From: Planococcus donghaensis MPA1U2
Lineage (GTDB): Bacteria; Bacillota; Bacilli; Bacillales_A; Planococcaceae
NCBI RefSeq assembly: GCF_000189395.1
Contig: NZ_AEPB01000010.1
Coordinates: 1-58,895, forward strand
Length of the DNA: 58,895 nucleotides
Direction of reading: 5' to 3'
Shown here: positions 34,731 through 42,645 of the stretch, piece by piece
Numbering within the stretch: position 1 is the stretch's first letter
How the letters are laid out: each line of letters begins with the position of its first letter
Notes under the pieces: generated by a model
What the model was told of the DNA's origin: nothing
What the model saw: the letters and a program-made list of their open reading frames with translations, nothing else
Databases searched by the model: none
Program-made: the position numbers and the translations under genes

Positions 34731-35696
34731 TCATTGTAACAAATCTTTTACTTGAGTTTCATATTGTTCTTTTGAAATAGCGCCATCTTGTAAAAGATTA
34801 AATAAACTTCTAATTTCTTTTGCTATACCGATCTGGTTCACATTAGTTGTATTTGGATCAGTGTCTTGTTCAGTATTTTCCGTCTCTGAAGATTCTGCTT
34901 CAGTTGAAGGAGTATCAACATTAATTGGTGAAGTTGTAAGATAGCCAAGATTAGTTATTCCCAAAGCTAAACTAATTAGCCCATCCTCTCTCTTGTTAGT
35001 ATTTTTAACTTTTGAAACCAAATAATTTGTTAGATAAAAATGGTGTGTGTTGACGAATCTGTTATGAAATTCATTTGCAGACTTAACAATATCAGCATGC
35101 ATTTTGATATAAACAGTAGCAATGAAGTCAGTTAAGATTACACTCAATGCTCCAATCGATGCAATTATAAGATTCACAGATGCAGGTCTGTCTATGTTTA
35201 GATAAAGCATATAAAATGTTAAAATTATAAAAACAAAGCTTGCTAGAATACTAACTACACCCAATTTAAATATTTTATTACTTTGCATAAGGTTTCCATC
35301 ATAATACCTTGATAACTCTTTATGATGGTGATCAAATAATTCTTCAGCTTTTTCTTCCGGATTCCAGTCCGTTGTGTCACTTAACTCTAAATCATGACAA
35401 ACAGAATTAAGTTCTGTTAAGTATGAAGATGGACTATACCTTATTGAAAAAAAAAGTAATAGTATCCCAAATAAAATAATAATCACTCTTGTTAAGCGAG
35501 GCTCAGCAAAAATACCGGAAACCAAATCGGTATTATGGATAAAAGCAGCATAAAAAAGAATAAGCAACCCAGCAAATATAAATTTGTTTTGTGTTATTTT
35601 ATAATCTTCTACTTTTCTTTCTAATTCCTCTTTCTTCTCTTCCAACTCCTTTCTCTTAGTGAGAATTTTGTCTTCTCGACTTACTTTGCTAGCCAT
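34731..35696 (-). CDS. Four-helix membrane protein resembling TRADD-N-associated 2-TM proteins, with C-terminal SHOCT-like segment
   Basis: A 321-residue protein. An N-terminal coiled coil (about residues 5-32, Lys/Glu rich) is followed by hydrophobic segments at about 38-58 and 70-88, a linker, and a helical hairpin at about 147-198 preceded by LSRYYDGNLMQSNKIFKLG. The preceding motif and hairpin resemble the 2-TM domain described with TRADD-N proteins in bacterial conflict systems. A Ser/Thr/Glu-rich linker leads to EIRSLFNLLQDGAISKEQYETQVKDLL, a SHOCT-like ending that in other proteins aids oligomerisation. Family calls are from memory of motifs, so the function is open. Confidence 0.6.
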   Translation of the reverse strand: MASKVSREDKILTKRKELEEKKEELERKVEDYKITQNKFIFAGLLILFYAAFIHNTDLVSGIFAEPRLTRVIIILFGILLLFFSIRYSPSSYLTELNSVCHDLELSDTTDWNPEEKAEELFDHHHKELSRYYDGNLMQSNKIFKLGVVSILASFVFIILTFYMLYLNIDRPASVNLIIASIGALSVILTDFIATVYIKMHADIVKSANEFHNRFVNTHHFYLTNYLVSKVKNTNKREDGLISLALGITNLGYLTTSPINVDTPSTEAESSETENTEQDTDPNTTNVNQIGIAKEIRSLFNLLQDGAISKEQYETQVKDLLQ

Positions 35697-35892
35697 AAAA
35701 ATCCCTCCATATATTTTTTGGAAATATAATTGTAGGAAGTATGCAAAGTAACATATATATTTGAAGTCAATTAACTTTTTCTTCCATTATACTACTAATT
35801 TCCTGTTCTTGCTAATGTTTTTTTGACTTTTTTTAGGTTTTTGTATCACAAATCGCGCTTCTACTATTTTAAATAGATAGATAGCAAATAAT

Positions 35893-36045
35893 AAAAACGC
35901 GCCCTTGTGAGCGAAACAATTCAATTTATACAAACAGATTGAATAGAGAAAATACCATCTCAAGTGAAATCAATAGATTTCGAAGGTGGTATTTGTATAT
36001 TTGGTGAGATTAATAAATAGTCATAATTGATCCGTACACAGTGGT
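35893..36045. repeat. Hairpin repeat family, copy C
   Basis: Begins AAAACGCGCCCTTGTGAGCG and ends near AATTGATCCGTACACAGTGG. The central hairpin at 35950-35994 has AAATACCATCT opposite AGGTGGTATTT, so bases differ from copy B but paired positions change together. Confidence 0.8.
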
Positions 36046-36055
36046 TAACCCCTTC

Positions 36056-36215
36056 AAAAAATCGCGCCCCTGTGAGCGGAACAATTCAACCTATACAAAG
36101 AATTTGCATAAAGAAAAGGTCATCTTTAATGAAATCAATAGATTTAGAAGATAGCATTTGCATATTTATTGAGGTTGGTAAATAGTCATAATTGAACCGT
36201 ACACAGGGGCCATCT
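36056..36215. repeat. Hairpin repeat family, copy D
   Basis: Begins AAAAAATCGCGCCCCTGTGAGCG and ends CACAGGGGCCATCTGGGAACTG. The hairpin is near 36114-36159 with a weaker stem than copies B and E. It follows copy C after about ten bases in the same orientation, giving a tandem arrangement. Confidence 0.8.
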
Positions 36216-36307
36216 GGGAACTGCTAGAAAATTCTTTCATATTGCTCCGTTCTGTTTTAAAAAGGATAAGCTCGAGAACCACCCATGCCATGAAACAGAA
36301 CCAAAAC

Positions 36308-36465
36308 AAAAACGCGCCTCTGTGAGCGAAACAATTCCACCTATACAAAGAATTTGGATAAAGAAAAGGCCATCTTCCATGAAATCAATGGATTTCTAAG
36401 ATGGCCATTGTGTATTTATGGAGAGGGATAAATAGTTATAACTGAGCCATACACAGGGAACAACT
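36308..36465. repeat. Hairpin repeat family, copy E, overlapping the transposase 3' end
   Basis: Begins AAAAACGCGCCTCTGTGAGCG. The hairpin is at 36366-36409, and the end runs on into the last codons of the RAYT gene (stop at 36416). The transposase C-terminal residues PVYGSVITIY are thus encoded by the repeat end, and copies B and D preserve that coding end (PVYGSVMTIY or PVYGSIMTIY in the same relative frame). The family therefore appears to derive from the transposase 3' terminus. Confidence 0.8.
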
Positions 36466-37117
36466 GGATAATGTTTCCCAGTAAAGCCATCAGAAGAGCA
36501 AATGATAAACGTTGCATCACCGGCGGTTCCATATCTTCCACATGCGAATCTTCTTCTGCGTTCTGCGCATAAGTCAGGCAATACATACAATAGGCTATGT
36601 TGTTCTCCTCAAACGGCTCTGGCAGCAAGTCCCGAAGCAACTCCCTATCCAGAAAAGCCAGAGCGGGGAGAGTATCGTCCCAGTAGAGTGGAAACGAACT
36701 ATACGGATACAGCTCCAATCGCTCCACCATCGGCTTTTGGGTTTGAATCGGATTGCGGTGGATATAACTACTGGCAGTGAGCAGACCAAGACGCGAATCG
36801 ACTTCTTTCGCGAAATAACGCTTTTGGTAGATTCGTTCAATGTGGCGATAACGCTTGGCATAAGACATGGAATACCGGCGATTGACCAGACCCATGATTT
36901 TATGAAGGGGATCACGCTCGGCGTTGATCAAAGTGTGATAATGGTTGGTCATAAAACAATAAGCCAAAATTTTAAACGGGTAATCTACATAAATATGTTG
37001 AAAGGCCCGCTTGAGCTCAAACATATCTTCTTTTGTTTTAAAAATCGGTTGCCGATGATTGCCGCGCATGATGACATGATAATAAGAATGATGGTGAAAC
37101 GCTTGTTTTCGTGTCAT
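36416..37117 (-). mobile_element. REP-associated tyrosine transposase (RAYT, Y1/IS200-like)
   Basis: A 233-residue HUH single-strand endonuclease. YCFMTNHYHTLI gives the metal-binding HxH pair (His59, His61), and SYIHRNPI gives the catalytic tyrosine (Tyr118). RRYSMSYAKRY and YQKRYFAKEV are family features of RAYTs. The reading frame is intact. No IS200-type flanking ends are evident; instead hairpin repeats line up downstream, as REP elements do with RAYTs in other bacteria. It probably cuts or moves these hairpins in single-stranded DNA, for example at the replication fork. The C-terminus beyond about residue 215 is encoded by repeat copy E. Confidence 0.9.
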
Positions 37118-37381
37118 TCTGCTCTACCTCATTAGCAAACGATACGTTTGAGACGCACTGATTTTCCAACATACGAAACTAGAGGCTCAAGATCAGTCTA
37201 GTGCTTAAAAGAGAATTGCTGACTTGTAAGTTTAGGGGGCACTATTTTTGCTCGTTTACGCAATGAACCATCAAGAGTAGGGAGGGATTCTTAATAAAAG
37301 ATTCGTATCAAAAACCTTGAATTTTCTAGAGGGAACTCAAGACTTTCTTCGATATCAAGATTATTTTATAAAAGCTGAGAA

Positions 37382-38527
37382 TCAAACATCTTCACTAGCT
37401 GACTTAGAGTATGTCTCCTCCCTGAATCCTCCTGGAGAACAGCCGACTCTTTTCTTGAACACTTGATGGAAATACCTAACTTCCGGATAGCCTATCTGCT
37501 GGGCAATTTCGGTGGTTTTTAAATTGGTGTAAGTAAGCAACTCCTTGGCTTTGGCGATTCGCTTTTCAGTGATGAAGTCGACAAAGTTCATGCCGGTGTA
37601 TTGTTTGAAGACTTTGCTGAAATTGCTGTTGCTCATATGCAATTCTTTCGCGAATTCGGTTTGGTTTAAGGGCATTTCCAAGTTATCAGAAACAAATTGA
37701 ATAATGTTCAGAATAGAAGGATCTCTTTTGTTCTCATTGTATAGGTATACTTCCAGACACTGGTCTTGATAAAGAGGAAGGGAAGCAGCGGTGGCCTGCA
37801 GATACAGACTATAGAGCTGCTCAATCTCTTCAGAGAATGAGCCGGTTTTTATGATTCCTTTAAAACCACTTTGTTGTAGAAAATTTGTTTGATCGGAAAT
37901 CAACTGTTTCCAGTGTTCTTCATTTTCGAGCTGATAAAAGAAAAGAATAGTTGCTGATTCTTTGGTTTTAATAGATAAGAAATTCTCAAATTCAATTTTG
38001 GGTAAGTTGCCTTCTTTATGGTAGATAATCATCGTGCCGTATCCACTTTTAAATTCAGGTTGTTGTTTCAGCTGTTCAAATTTATCGGTGCTTGGACTGG
38101 CGATCAGCGATTCGAGAAGAAGAGGAAGACCGCTATCAAATGTTTCTTTGGCCATCATCAATTCCTGCGAAGCTGTTAGCATCACTCGTTTCAACTCATG
38201 GAAGTCAGTCGGTTTCAACAAGTAATCGGAAACGCCCAACCGCAAAGCTTTTTGGGCGTAGCTGAATTCATCGTGTCCGCTCAGAAGGACAATTCTCATG
38301 GATGGATACTGCTGTTTGCAGACTTCAATCAGTTCTAACCCATTCATTTTTGGCATCCGGATGTCCGTCAGAAGAATATCAACTGTAAGCTTCTTCAAGA
38401 TTTCCAATGCTTCATAGCCGTTTTTAGCGGTACCCACAACTTCAATGTTCCATTCATTCCACGGAACCGTCTTCTCCAATCCTTCGCGAATCATCCATTC
38501 ATCGTCCACAATCAATAGTTTATGCAT
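37382..38527 (-). CDS. YesN-type response regulator with AraC DNA-binding domain
   Basis: The start is taken at the internal ATG (MHKLLIVDDE), which follows GGAAGGG; the longer frame adds seven residues. The 381-residue protein has an N-terminal receiver domain (LLIVDDE, phosphoacceptor Asp55 in LLTDIRMPKMNG, LSGHDEF, LLKPTD) and a C-terminal AraC helix-turn-helix pair (FSKVFKQYTGMNFVDFITEKRI, TTEIAQQIGYPEVRYFHQVFKKRVG). It overlaps the kinase gene by eight bases. The 12-base direct repeats at 40322-40354 between the divergent units are its likely operator. Confidence 0.92.
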   Translation of the reverse strand: MHKLLIVDDEWMIREGLEKTVPWNEWNIEVVGTAKNGYEALEILKKLTVDILLTDIRMPKMNGLELIEVCKQQYPSMRIVLLSGHDEFSYAQKALRLGVSDYLLKPTDFHELKRVMLTASQELMMAKETFDSGLPLLLESLIASPSTDKFEQLKQQPEFKSGYGTMIIYHKEGNLPKIEFENFLSIKTKESATILFFYQLENEEHWKQLISDQTNFLQQSGFKGIIKTGSFSEEIEQLYSLYLQATAASLPLYQDQCLEVYLYNENKRDPSILNIIQFVSDNLEMPLNQTEFAKELHMSNSNFSKVFKQYTGMNFVDFITEKRIAKAKELLTYTNLKTTEIAQQIGYPEVRYFHQVFKKRVGCSPGGFREETYSKSASEDV

Positions 38528-40316
38528 AGCTATTCCCTTCCTTAACATGATCAGGTATGAATATTTCGATACGTGTTCCTTTACCCGGTTCGGTACTGAG
38601 TGACCAAGTAAAATGCTCGCCGTAGCTTAAGTATAGACGTCGCCGTACATTTTCAATGCCGATTCCCAATGTTTCAAAGGAAGTTGCTTCAACCATATCA
38701 GCAGAGATCAATGCAAACGTTTCCGGGTCGACGCCAACGCCGTCGTCCTCAATCAAAATCTGCATGCCTGAAGCTTCGGCGCGAAGTCGGATGTGGATTG
38801 TTCCTTCTTCTGTTTTCGATTCCATGCCATGGACGATGGCATTTTCCACCAGTGGCTGAATAATCAACGCGGGAATCAGCCGTTCCATGACCTCTTCATC
38901 AATATCGACTTGGCTGGTGAATTTGTCTCGATAGCGAAATTCCTGGATGGTCAAATAATTTTGTAGCTGCTTTAAGTCTTCTTTGACAGTGACCATATTG
39001 TTTCCTTTCCGAATGGAATAGCGCAGGATATCGCCGAGAGAAACGACAATTTTGCTGATGTCGGAAGAGCCATTCAAACGGGCTAGCCAATTGACTGTTT
39101 CGAGCGTATTGTAAAGGAAATGAGGGTTAATTTGGGCACGTAAAGCTTTTATTTCGGATTCTTGCAGACGCAATTGTTTTTCGTAGCTGTCTTGAAGCAG
39201 ACTTTTTAGCCGACTTAACATGCGGTTGAAGCGTAGTCCGAAAATGCCGATGTCATCATTGTATTTAGAAGAGAACCGGATATTAAGATTTCCTTTTTCG
39301 ACTTCATTCATTAAAAACATCAATTTGTACAACGGCCGTGTAACGGTCTTTGACAAGTAATAGGCGAGCCAGGCAGAAATGATGATGCCAATCAAGGCGA
39401 AATTCCATGTCAGGTTAAAGATTAAGTTGTCTTGTTGCTCGACTGTCTTTAATGGGATGATGCTTAAAAGCTTGAACTCGGCGTCATCCGATGTGTAATA
39501 GCTGAGGATAGAAGGCTTGTCTTTCCAAGTGATATCCATAAATCCACTGTCTCCAGACAAAGTTCTATCGAGCGCGGCAAGGTCCACTGCATCAGCTGAT
39601 TCGTTGACAGAAGGGACGCTTGTGACTAAATAGCCCTGCTTATCCAGTAGGTAGAATTGTTCCTTCGCGTTGACCTCACTCGGTTTATAAAGAGAAGCGA
39701 AAGACATATCTTTTACGTCAATCATGACATATCCGAGCTTTTCATTGGTTTTCGGATCAATGATGCTGCGTCCGGCCGTTAAGACGACGTCCTTTTTTTC
39801 AAATGAACTGACGGAGTAGTTCGTGTCCCATGCTAAAGAGCCTTTGGCTTGCTGCGCCTTTCTGAAAATTCCCCAATTTTCTCGTATGTCATTATAAGCA
39901 GAAGGTAAGTACTCGTCGGAAAAATAGCGGTCTCCGTTTAGGCCAATCAAATAGATGTTAACGTCCCACTTCTTCACACTCAGGACTATATCGAATAGGT
40001 CGTTGACGGTTTCATAGTCTGCGTTCTTTTTTAAGGGCGTCTTATCATCAATCGAAAGGATCTCTCTAACTTGGTCGTCCTTCGTAAAGAACAGGGACAT
40101 TTGTTCAATGTCCTGTAAAAAATACATCAATTGATTATTTACAGAAGACAGCCGTTCCTGCTCTTTTTGGCTCAACTCTTCCTGAAGTATTCCAGATATA
40201 TATTGATACGAAAAAAACCCCAATAATAATAAAGGGATTAGGGAAGTGAGCAAAATGACAATAATCAGTTTTGAACGGAGGTTTACACTTAAGATTTTTT
40301 TGTAAATCGAAGCCAC
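38520..40316 (-). CDS. YesM-type membrane sensor histidine kinase
   Basis: A 598-residue kinase starting at GTG. Two transmembrane helices (about residues 15-37 and 300-322) enclose an extracytoplasmic Cache-like sensor, followed by HAMP, the His_kinase domain with QINPHFLYNTLETVNW holding the phosphorylated histidine, and a HATPase domain (IQPLVENAIVHG, IEDDGVGV, LGIGIENVRRRL). It should sense an extracellular solute and phosphorylate the partner regulator. Its divergent placement beside an ABC importer and two binding proteins suggests control of that uptake. The ribosome binding site is weak. Confidence 0.92.
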   Translation of the reverse strand: MASIYKKILSVNLRSKLIIVILLTSLIPLLLLGFFSYQYISGILQEELSQKEQERLSSVNNQLMYFLQDIEQMSLFFTKDDQVREILSIDDKTPLKKNADYETVNDLFDIVLSVKKWDVNIYLIGLNGDRYFSDEYLPSAYNDIRENWGIFRKAQQAKGSLAWDTNYSVSSFEKKDVVLTAGRSIIDPKTNEKLGYVMIDVKDMSFASLYKPSEVNAKEQFYLLDKQGYLVTSVPSVNESADAVDLAALDRTLSGDSGFMDITWKDKPSILSYYTSDDAEFKLLSIIPLKTVEQQDNLIFNLTWNFALIGIIISAWLAYYLSKTVTRPLYKLMFLMNEVEKGNLNIRFSSKYNDDIGIFGLRFNRMLSRLKSLLQDSYEKQLRLQESEIKALRAQINPHFLYNTLETVNWLARLNGSSDISKIVVSLGDILRYSIRKGNNMVTVKEDLKQLQNYLTIQEFRYRDKFTSQVDIDEEVMERLIPALIIQPLVENAIVHGMESKTEEGTIHIRLRAEASGMQILIEDDGVGVDPETFALISADMVEATSFETLGIGIENVRRRLYLSYGEHFTWSLSTEPGKGTRIEIFIPDHVKEGNSYA

Positions 40317-40321
40317 CCACT

Positions 40322-40354
40322 ATTGGAAAAAATTTATACAGCATTGGAAAAAAT
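40322..40354. promoter_or_regulatory. Perfect 12-base direct repeat, candidate response-regulator operator
   Basis: ATTGGAAAAAAT occurs at 40322-40333 and again at 40343-40354, exactly 21 bases (two helical turns) apart, between the divergent kinase and transporter genes. AraC-type regulators bind such same-face direct repeats. The repeat is seen directly; the ligand is inferred. Confidence 0.55.
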
Positions 40355-40429
40355 ACGTATTGTATCCGTTTACACTGCTTGCTATTGTCATAAGTGTATC
40401 ATATTTAATTAATCCAAAGGGGGATTCAC

Positions 40430-41449
40430 ATGAAGAAAGTTCTTACTATTCTGTTATTTTTTTCATTGTTATTTACAATTGCAGCGTGCGGTTCCGATGA
40501 AAACGAAAGTGAAGCGACAGATTCGAAAACACTGTCTGTCTATTCTCCGCATCAAAGTGAAATCATTAATCCAATCGTAAAGGAATTTCAGGATAGAACC
40601 GGTATTAAAGTAGAATTGGTGCAAGGAGGGACCGGCGAATTATTAAGTCGTGTTTCTGCTGAAGCCAAAAATCCAGGAGCGGATATTTTCTGGGGTGGAG
40701 GGGCCGAGTCGTTGGAAGCATTCGGTGAAAATTTCGAACCCTATATTACAAAAGAAGACGAGATGATCCCGGATGTATTCAAAAGTGAAACGGGTGTCTG
40801 GACCGGGTTCTCTGCTTTGCCAATGGTCATCATGTACAACGAGGATATGGTTGAGGAATCAGATGTGCCGGCAAGTTGGGAAGCCTTGATAGACGAAAAA
40901 TGGAAAGGCAAAATTGCTTTTACTGATCCAAACAAATCCGGTTCATCTTATACACAGTTGGTTACAATGCTGACAGCTTATGAAGATGATGGAGATAATG
41001 GCTGGAACTTTGTCAATGACTTTGTCGCAAACCTGGACGGGACCATCCTTTCGGGCTCCAGTATGGTGCCGAAGGGCGTAGCAGATGGGGAATTTCCAGT
41101 GGGCATCACACTTGAAGAAGCCGCTTACCGTTATATTGCGGGAGGCGCACCGGTGAATGTTACGTACCCGGAAGAAGGGACTTCTGCAGTACCTGATGGT
41201 GTGGCTTTAGTGAAGGAAGCGAAAAACACAGAAAACGCTCAAGAATTCATCGACTTTTTAGTCAGTAAAGAAGTTCAAGAAATGATCGTAGAGGACTTCA
41301 GCAGACGCGCAATCCGCGATGACGTAGATCCACCGGAAGGTTTGAGGGCTTTTGATGAAATTCCGTTAGTGGAATATGATTTCCAGTGGTCTGCAGACAA
41401 CAAAGAAAAAGTGATGGATAAATTTCATCAAATCATGATTTCTCAATAA
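40430..41449 (+). CDS. AfuA/FbpA-like ABC transporter substrate-binding lipoprotein
   Basis: A 339-residue precursor with a lipoprotein signal (LFTIAACGS, cysteine at about residue 20) and a type II binding-protein fold of the Fe(III)/AfuA/aminoethylphosphonate group: LSVYSPHQSEIINPIV, NPGADIFWGGGAESL, GYAENPV-like region GFSALPMVIMYN, and APVNVTYPEEGTSAVPDGVALV. The tyrosine pair of true iron binders is not evident. The AfuA/HptA branch binds sugar phosphates, and in staphylococci a relative works with a YesMN-like two-component system. A phosphorylated organic substrate is therefore a reasonable guess, not a finding. AAAGGGGG precedes the ATG. Confidence 0.85.
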   Translation: MKKVLTILLFFSLLFTIAACGSDENESEATDSKTLSVYSPHQSEIINPIVKEFQDRTGIKVELVQGGTGELLSRVSAEAKNPGADIFWGGGAESLEAFGENFEPYITKEDEMIPDVFKSETGVWTGFSALPMVIMYNEDMVEESDVPASWEALIDEKWKGKIAFTDPNKSGSSYTQLVTMLTAYEDDGDNGWNFVNDFVANLDGTILSGSSMVPKGVADGEFPVGITLEEAAYRYIAGGAPVNVTYPEEGTSAVPDGVALVKEAKNTENAQEFIDFLVSKEVQEMIVEDFSRRAIRDDVDPPEGLRAFDEIPLVEYDFQWSADNKEKVMDKFHQIMISQ

Positions 41450-41514
41450 GTAAAAAATTAACAAGGAATTAAGATGAATTGATCTTAATTCCTTTCCTGT
41501 AAGGAGGGACTTCT

Positions 41515-42645
41515 ATGCAACATATCAAAATACAGAATGTAAGCAAATTGTTCGGCGAAGCAAGAGCAATCGATCATGTGGACATTGTCATTGAGCAAGG
41601 GGAATTCTTTACATTGCTGGGTCCAAGCGGATGCGGCAAAACAACCTTGCTCCGGACTTTAGCCGGGTTTTACCAGCAGGATGAAGGCGATCTATACTTC
41701 GACAAAGTCAATATCAACCGGACACCCGCCCACAAACGGAATATCGGTATGGTGTTTCAGAATTATGCCATCTTTCCCCATATGACTGTATTTGAGAATG
41801 TAGCTTATGGACTAAAAGCCAGGAAAGTGAAAAAAGATCAGATCGACATTCGGGTGACCGAAGCTCTGGACATGGTGGAATTGACCCATTTGAAAGACCG
41901 CTCACCTTCACAATTGAGTGGTGGGCAACAACAACGGGTTGCGTTGGCAAGAGCCATTGTCATTCATCCAGGCTTGTTGCTGATGGATGAGCCACTTTCG
42001 AACTTGGACGCTAAACTTCGTGTCAAAATGCGCGAAGATATTCGGCGGCTTCAAAAGGATTTGGATATCACCACGATTTACGTTACTCATGATCAGGAAG
42101 AGGCTTTAGCGGTATCAGACCGGATTGCGGTGATGAAAGACGGGAAAGTGCAGCAGATCGGAAGACCGTATGAAATCTATTTGACCCCCAGCAATAAATT
42201 CGTCGCCAGTTTCATTGGCAGTACGAATTTCCTGACTGGCCATGTATCGGATGGAAAAGAGCTTAAAAACACAGAAATCCAGGTTGAAGGGATTCAGTTG
42301 TCGCGTGTTTTCAACCGTGATTATGCGGGTGAAGTCATTTACTCAATCCGCCCGGAGCAAGTCCGTTTAAGCGATTTAAAACATGTGCGCACGTCGAAAA
42401 CAATTACTGGCAAAATCAAGGAAGCGAGTTTTCTCGGTCAGACCGTCACATATAAAGTTGAACTAGCTACAGGCACAGTCATTGATGTCCATGAGTATTC
42501 CGTTAGTTTTCATAACTTGAGAAGAGAAGGTGACATCGTAGCAGTCGATTTGAACCCAGAGCAATCTGTTGTATTCGATGTGAGTGGGGAGGAAGTGCTG
42601 AATGAGTGTGATAACAGAGAAAAAGCAGAAGTCCTCCCTGTTTAG
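41515..42645 (+). CDS. FbpC/PotA-type ABC transporter ATPase
   Basis: A 376-residue ATPase. Walker A GPSGCGKTT, Q-loop VFQNYAIFPHMTV, signature LSGGQQQRVALARA, Walker B LLMDEPLSNLDA and the His switch ITTIYVTHDQEEA are present. A C-terminal TOBE/MOP-type regulatory domain covers about residues 240-360. It energises the fused permease encoded next, whose start lies 44 bases inside this gene, so translation is coupled. AAGGAGG precedes the ATG. Confidence 0.94.
   Translation: MQHIKIQNVSKLFGEARAIDHVDIVIEQGEFFTLLGPSGCGKTTLLRTLAGFYQQDEGDLYFDKVNINRTPAHKRNIGMVFQNYAIFPHMTVFENVAYGLKARKVKKDQIDIRVTEALDMVELTHLKDRSPSQLSGGQQQRVALARAIVIHPGLLLMDEPLSNLDAKLRVKMREDIRRLQKDLDITTIYVTHDQEEALAVSDRIAVMKDGKVQQIGRPYEIYLTPSNKFVASFIGSTNFLTGHVSDGKELKNTEIQVEGIQLSRVFNRDYAGEVIYSIRPEQVRLSDLKHVRTSKTITGKIKEASFLGQTVTYKVELATGTVIDVHEYSVSFHNLRREGDIVAVDLNPEQSVVFDVSGEEVLNECDNREKAEVLPV

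Larger units (their letters stand above)
35697..36415. other. Repeat-filled stretch downstream of the transposase gene
   Basis: Just over 700 bases made mostly of three consecutive family repeats (copies C, D and E, listed separately). The first ~190 bases, next to the membrane-protein start, are AT-rich and probably hold its promoter. Between D and E (36216-36307) is a short stretch with a minus-strand frame that I do not recognise. I see no other gene. Confidence 0.6.

Noticed and set aside
36166-36348. 60-codon minus-strand frame between repeats D and E
   Set aside because: Its ends are encoded by repeats D and E themselves, and the short middle part matches nothing I know.
36502-37135. 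Plus-strand frames opposite the RAYT gene
   Set aside because: The minus-strand frame has clear HUH and catalytic-tyrosine motifs; the opposite frames are shadows.
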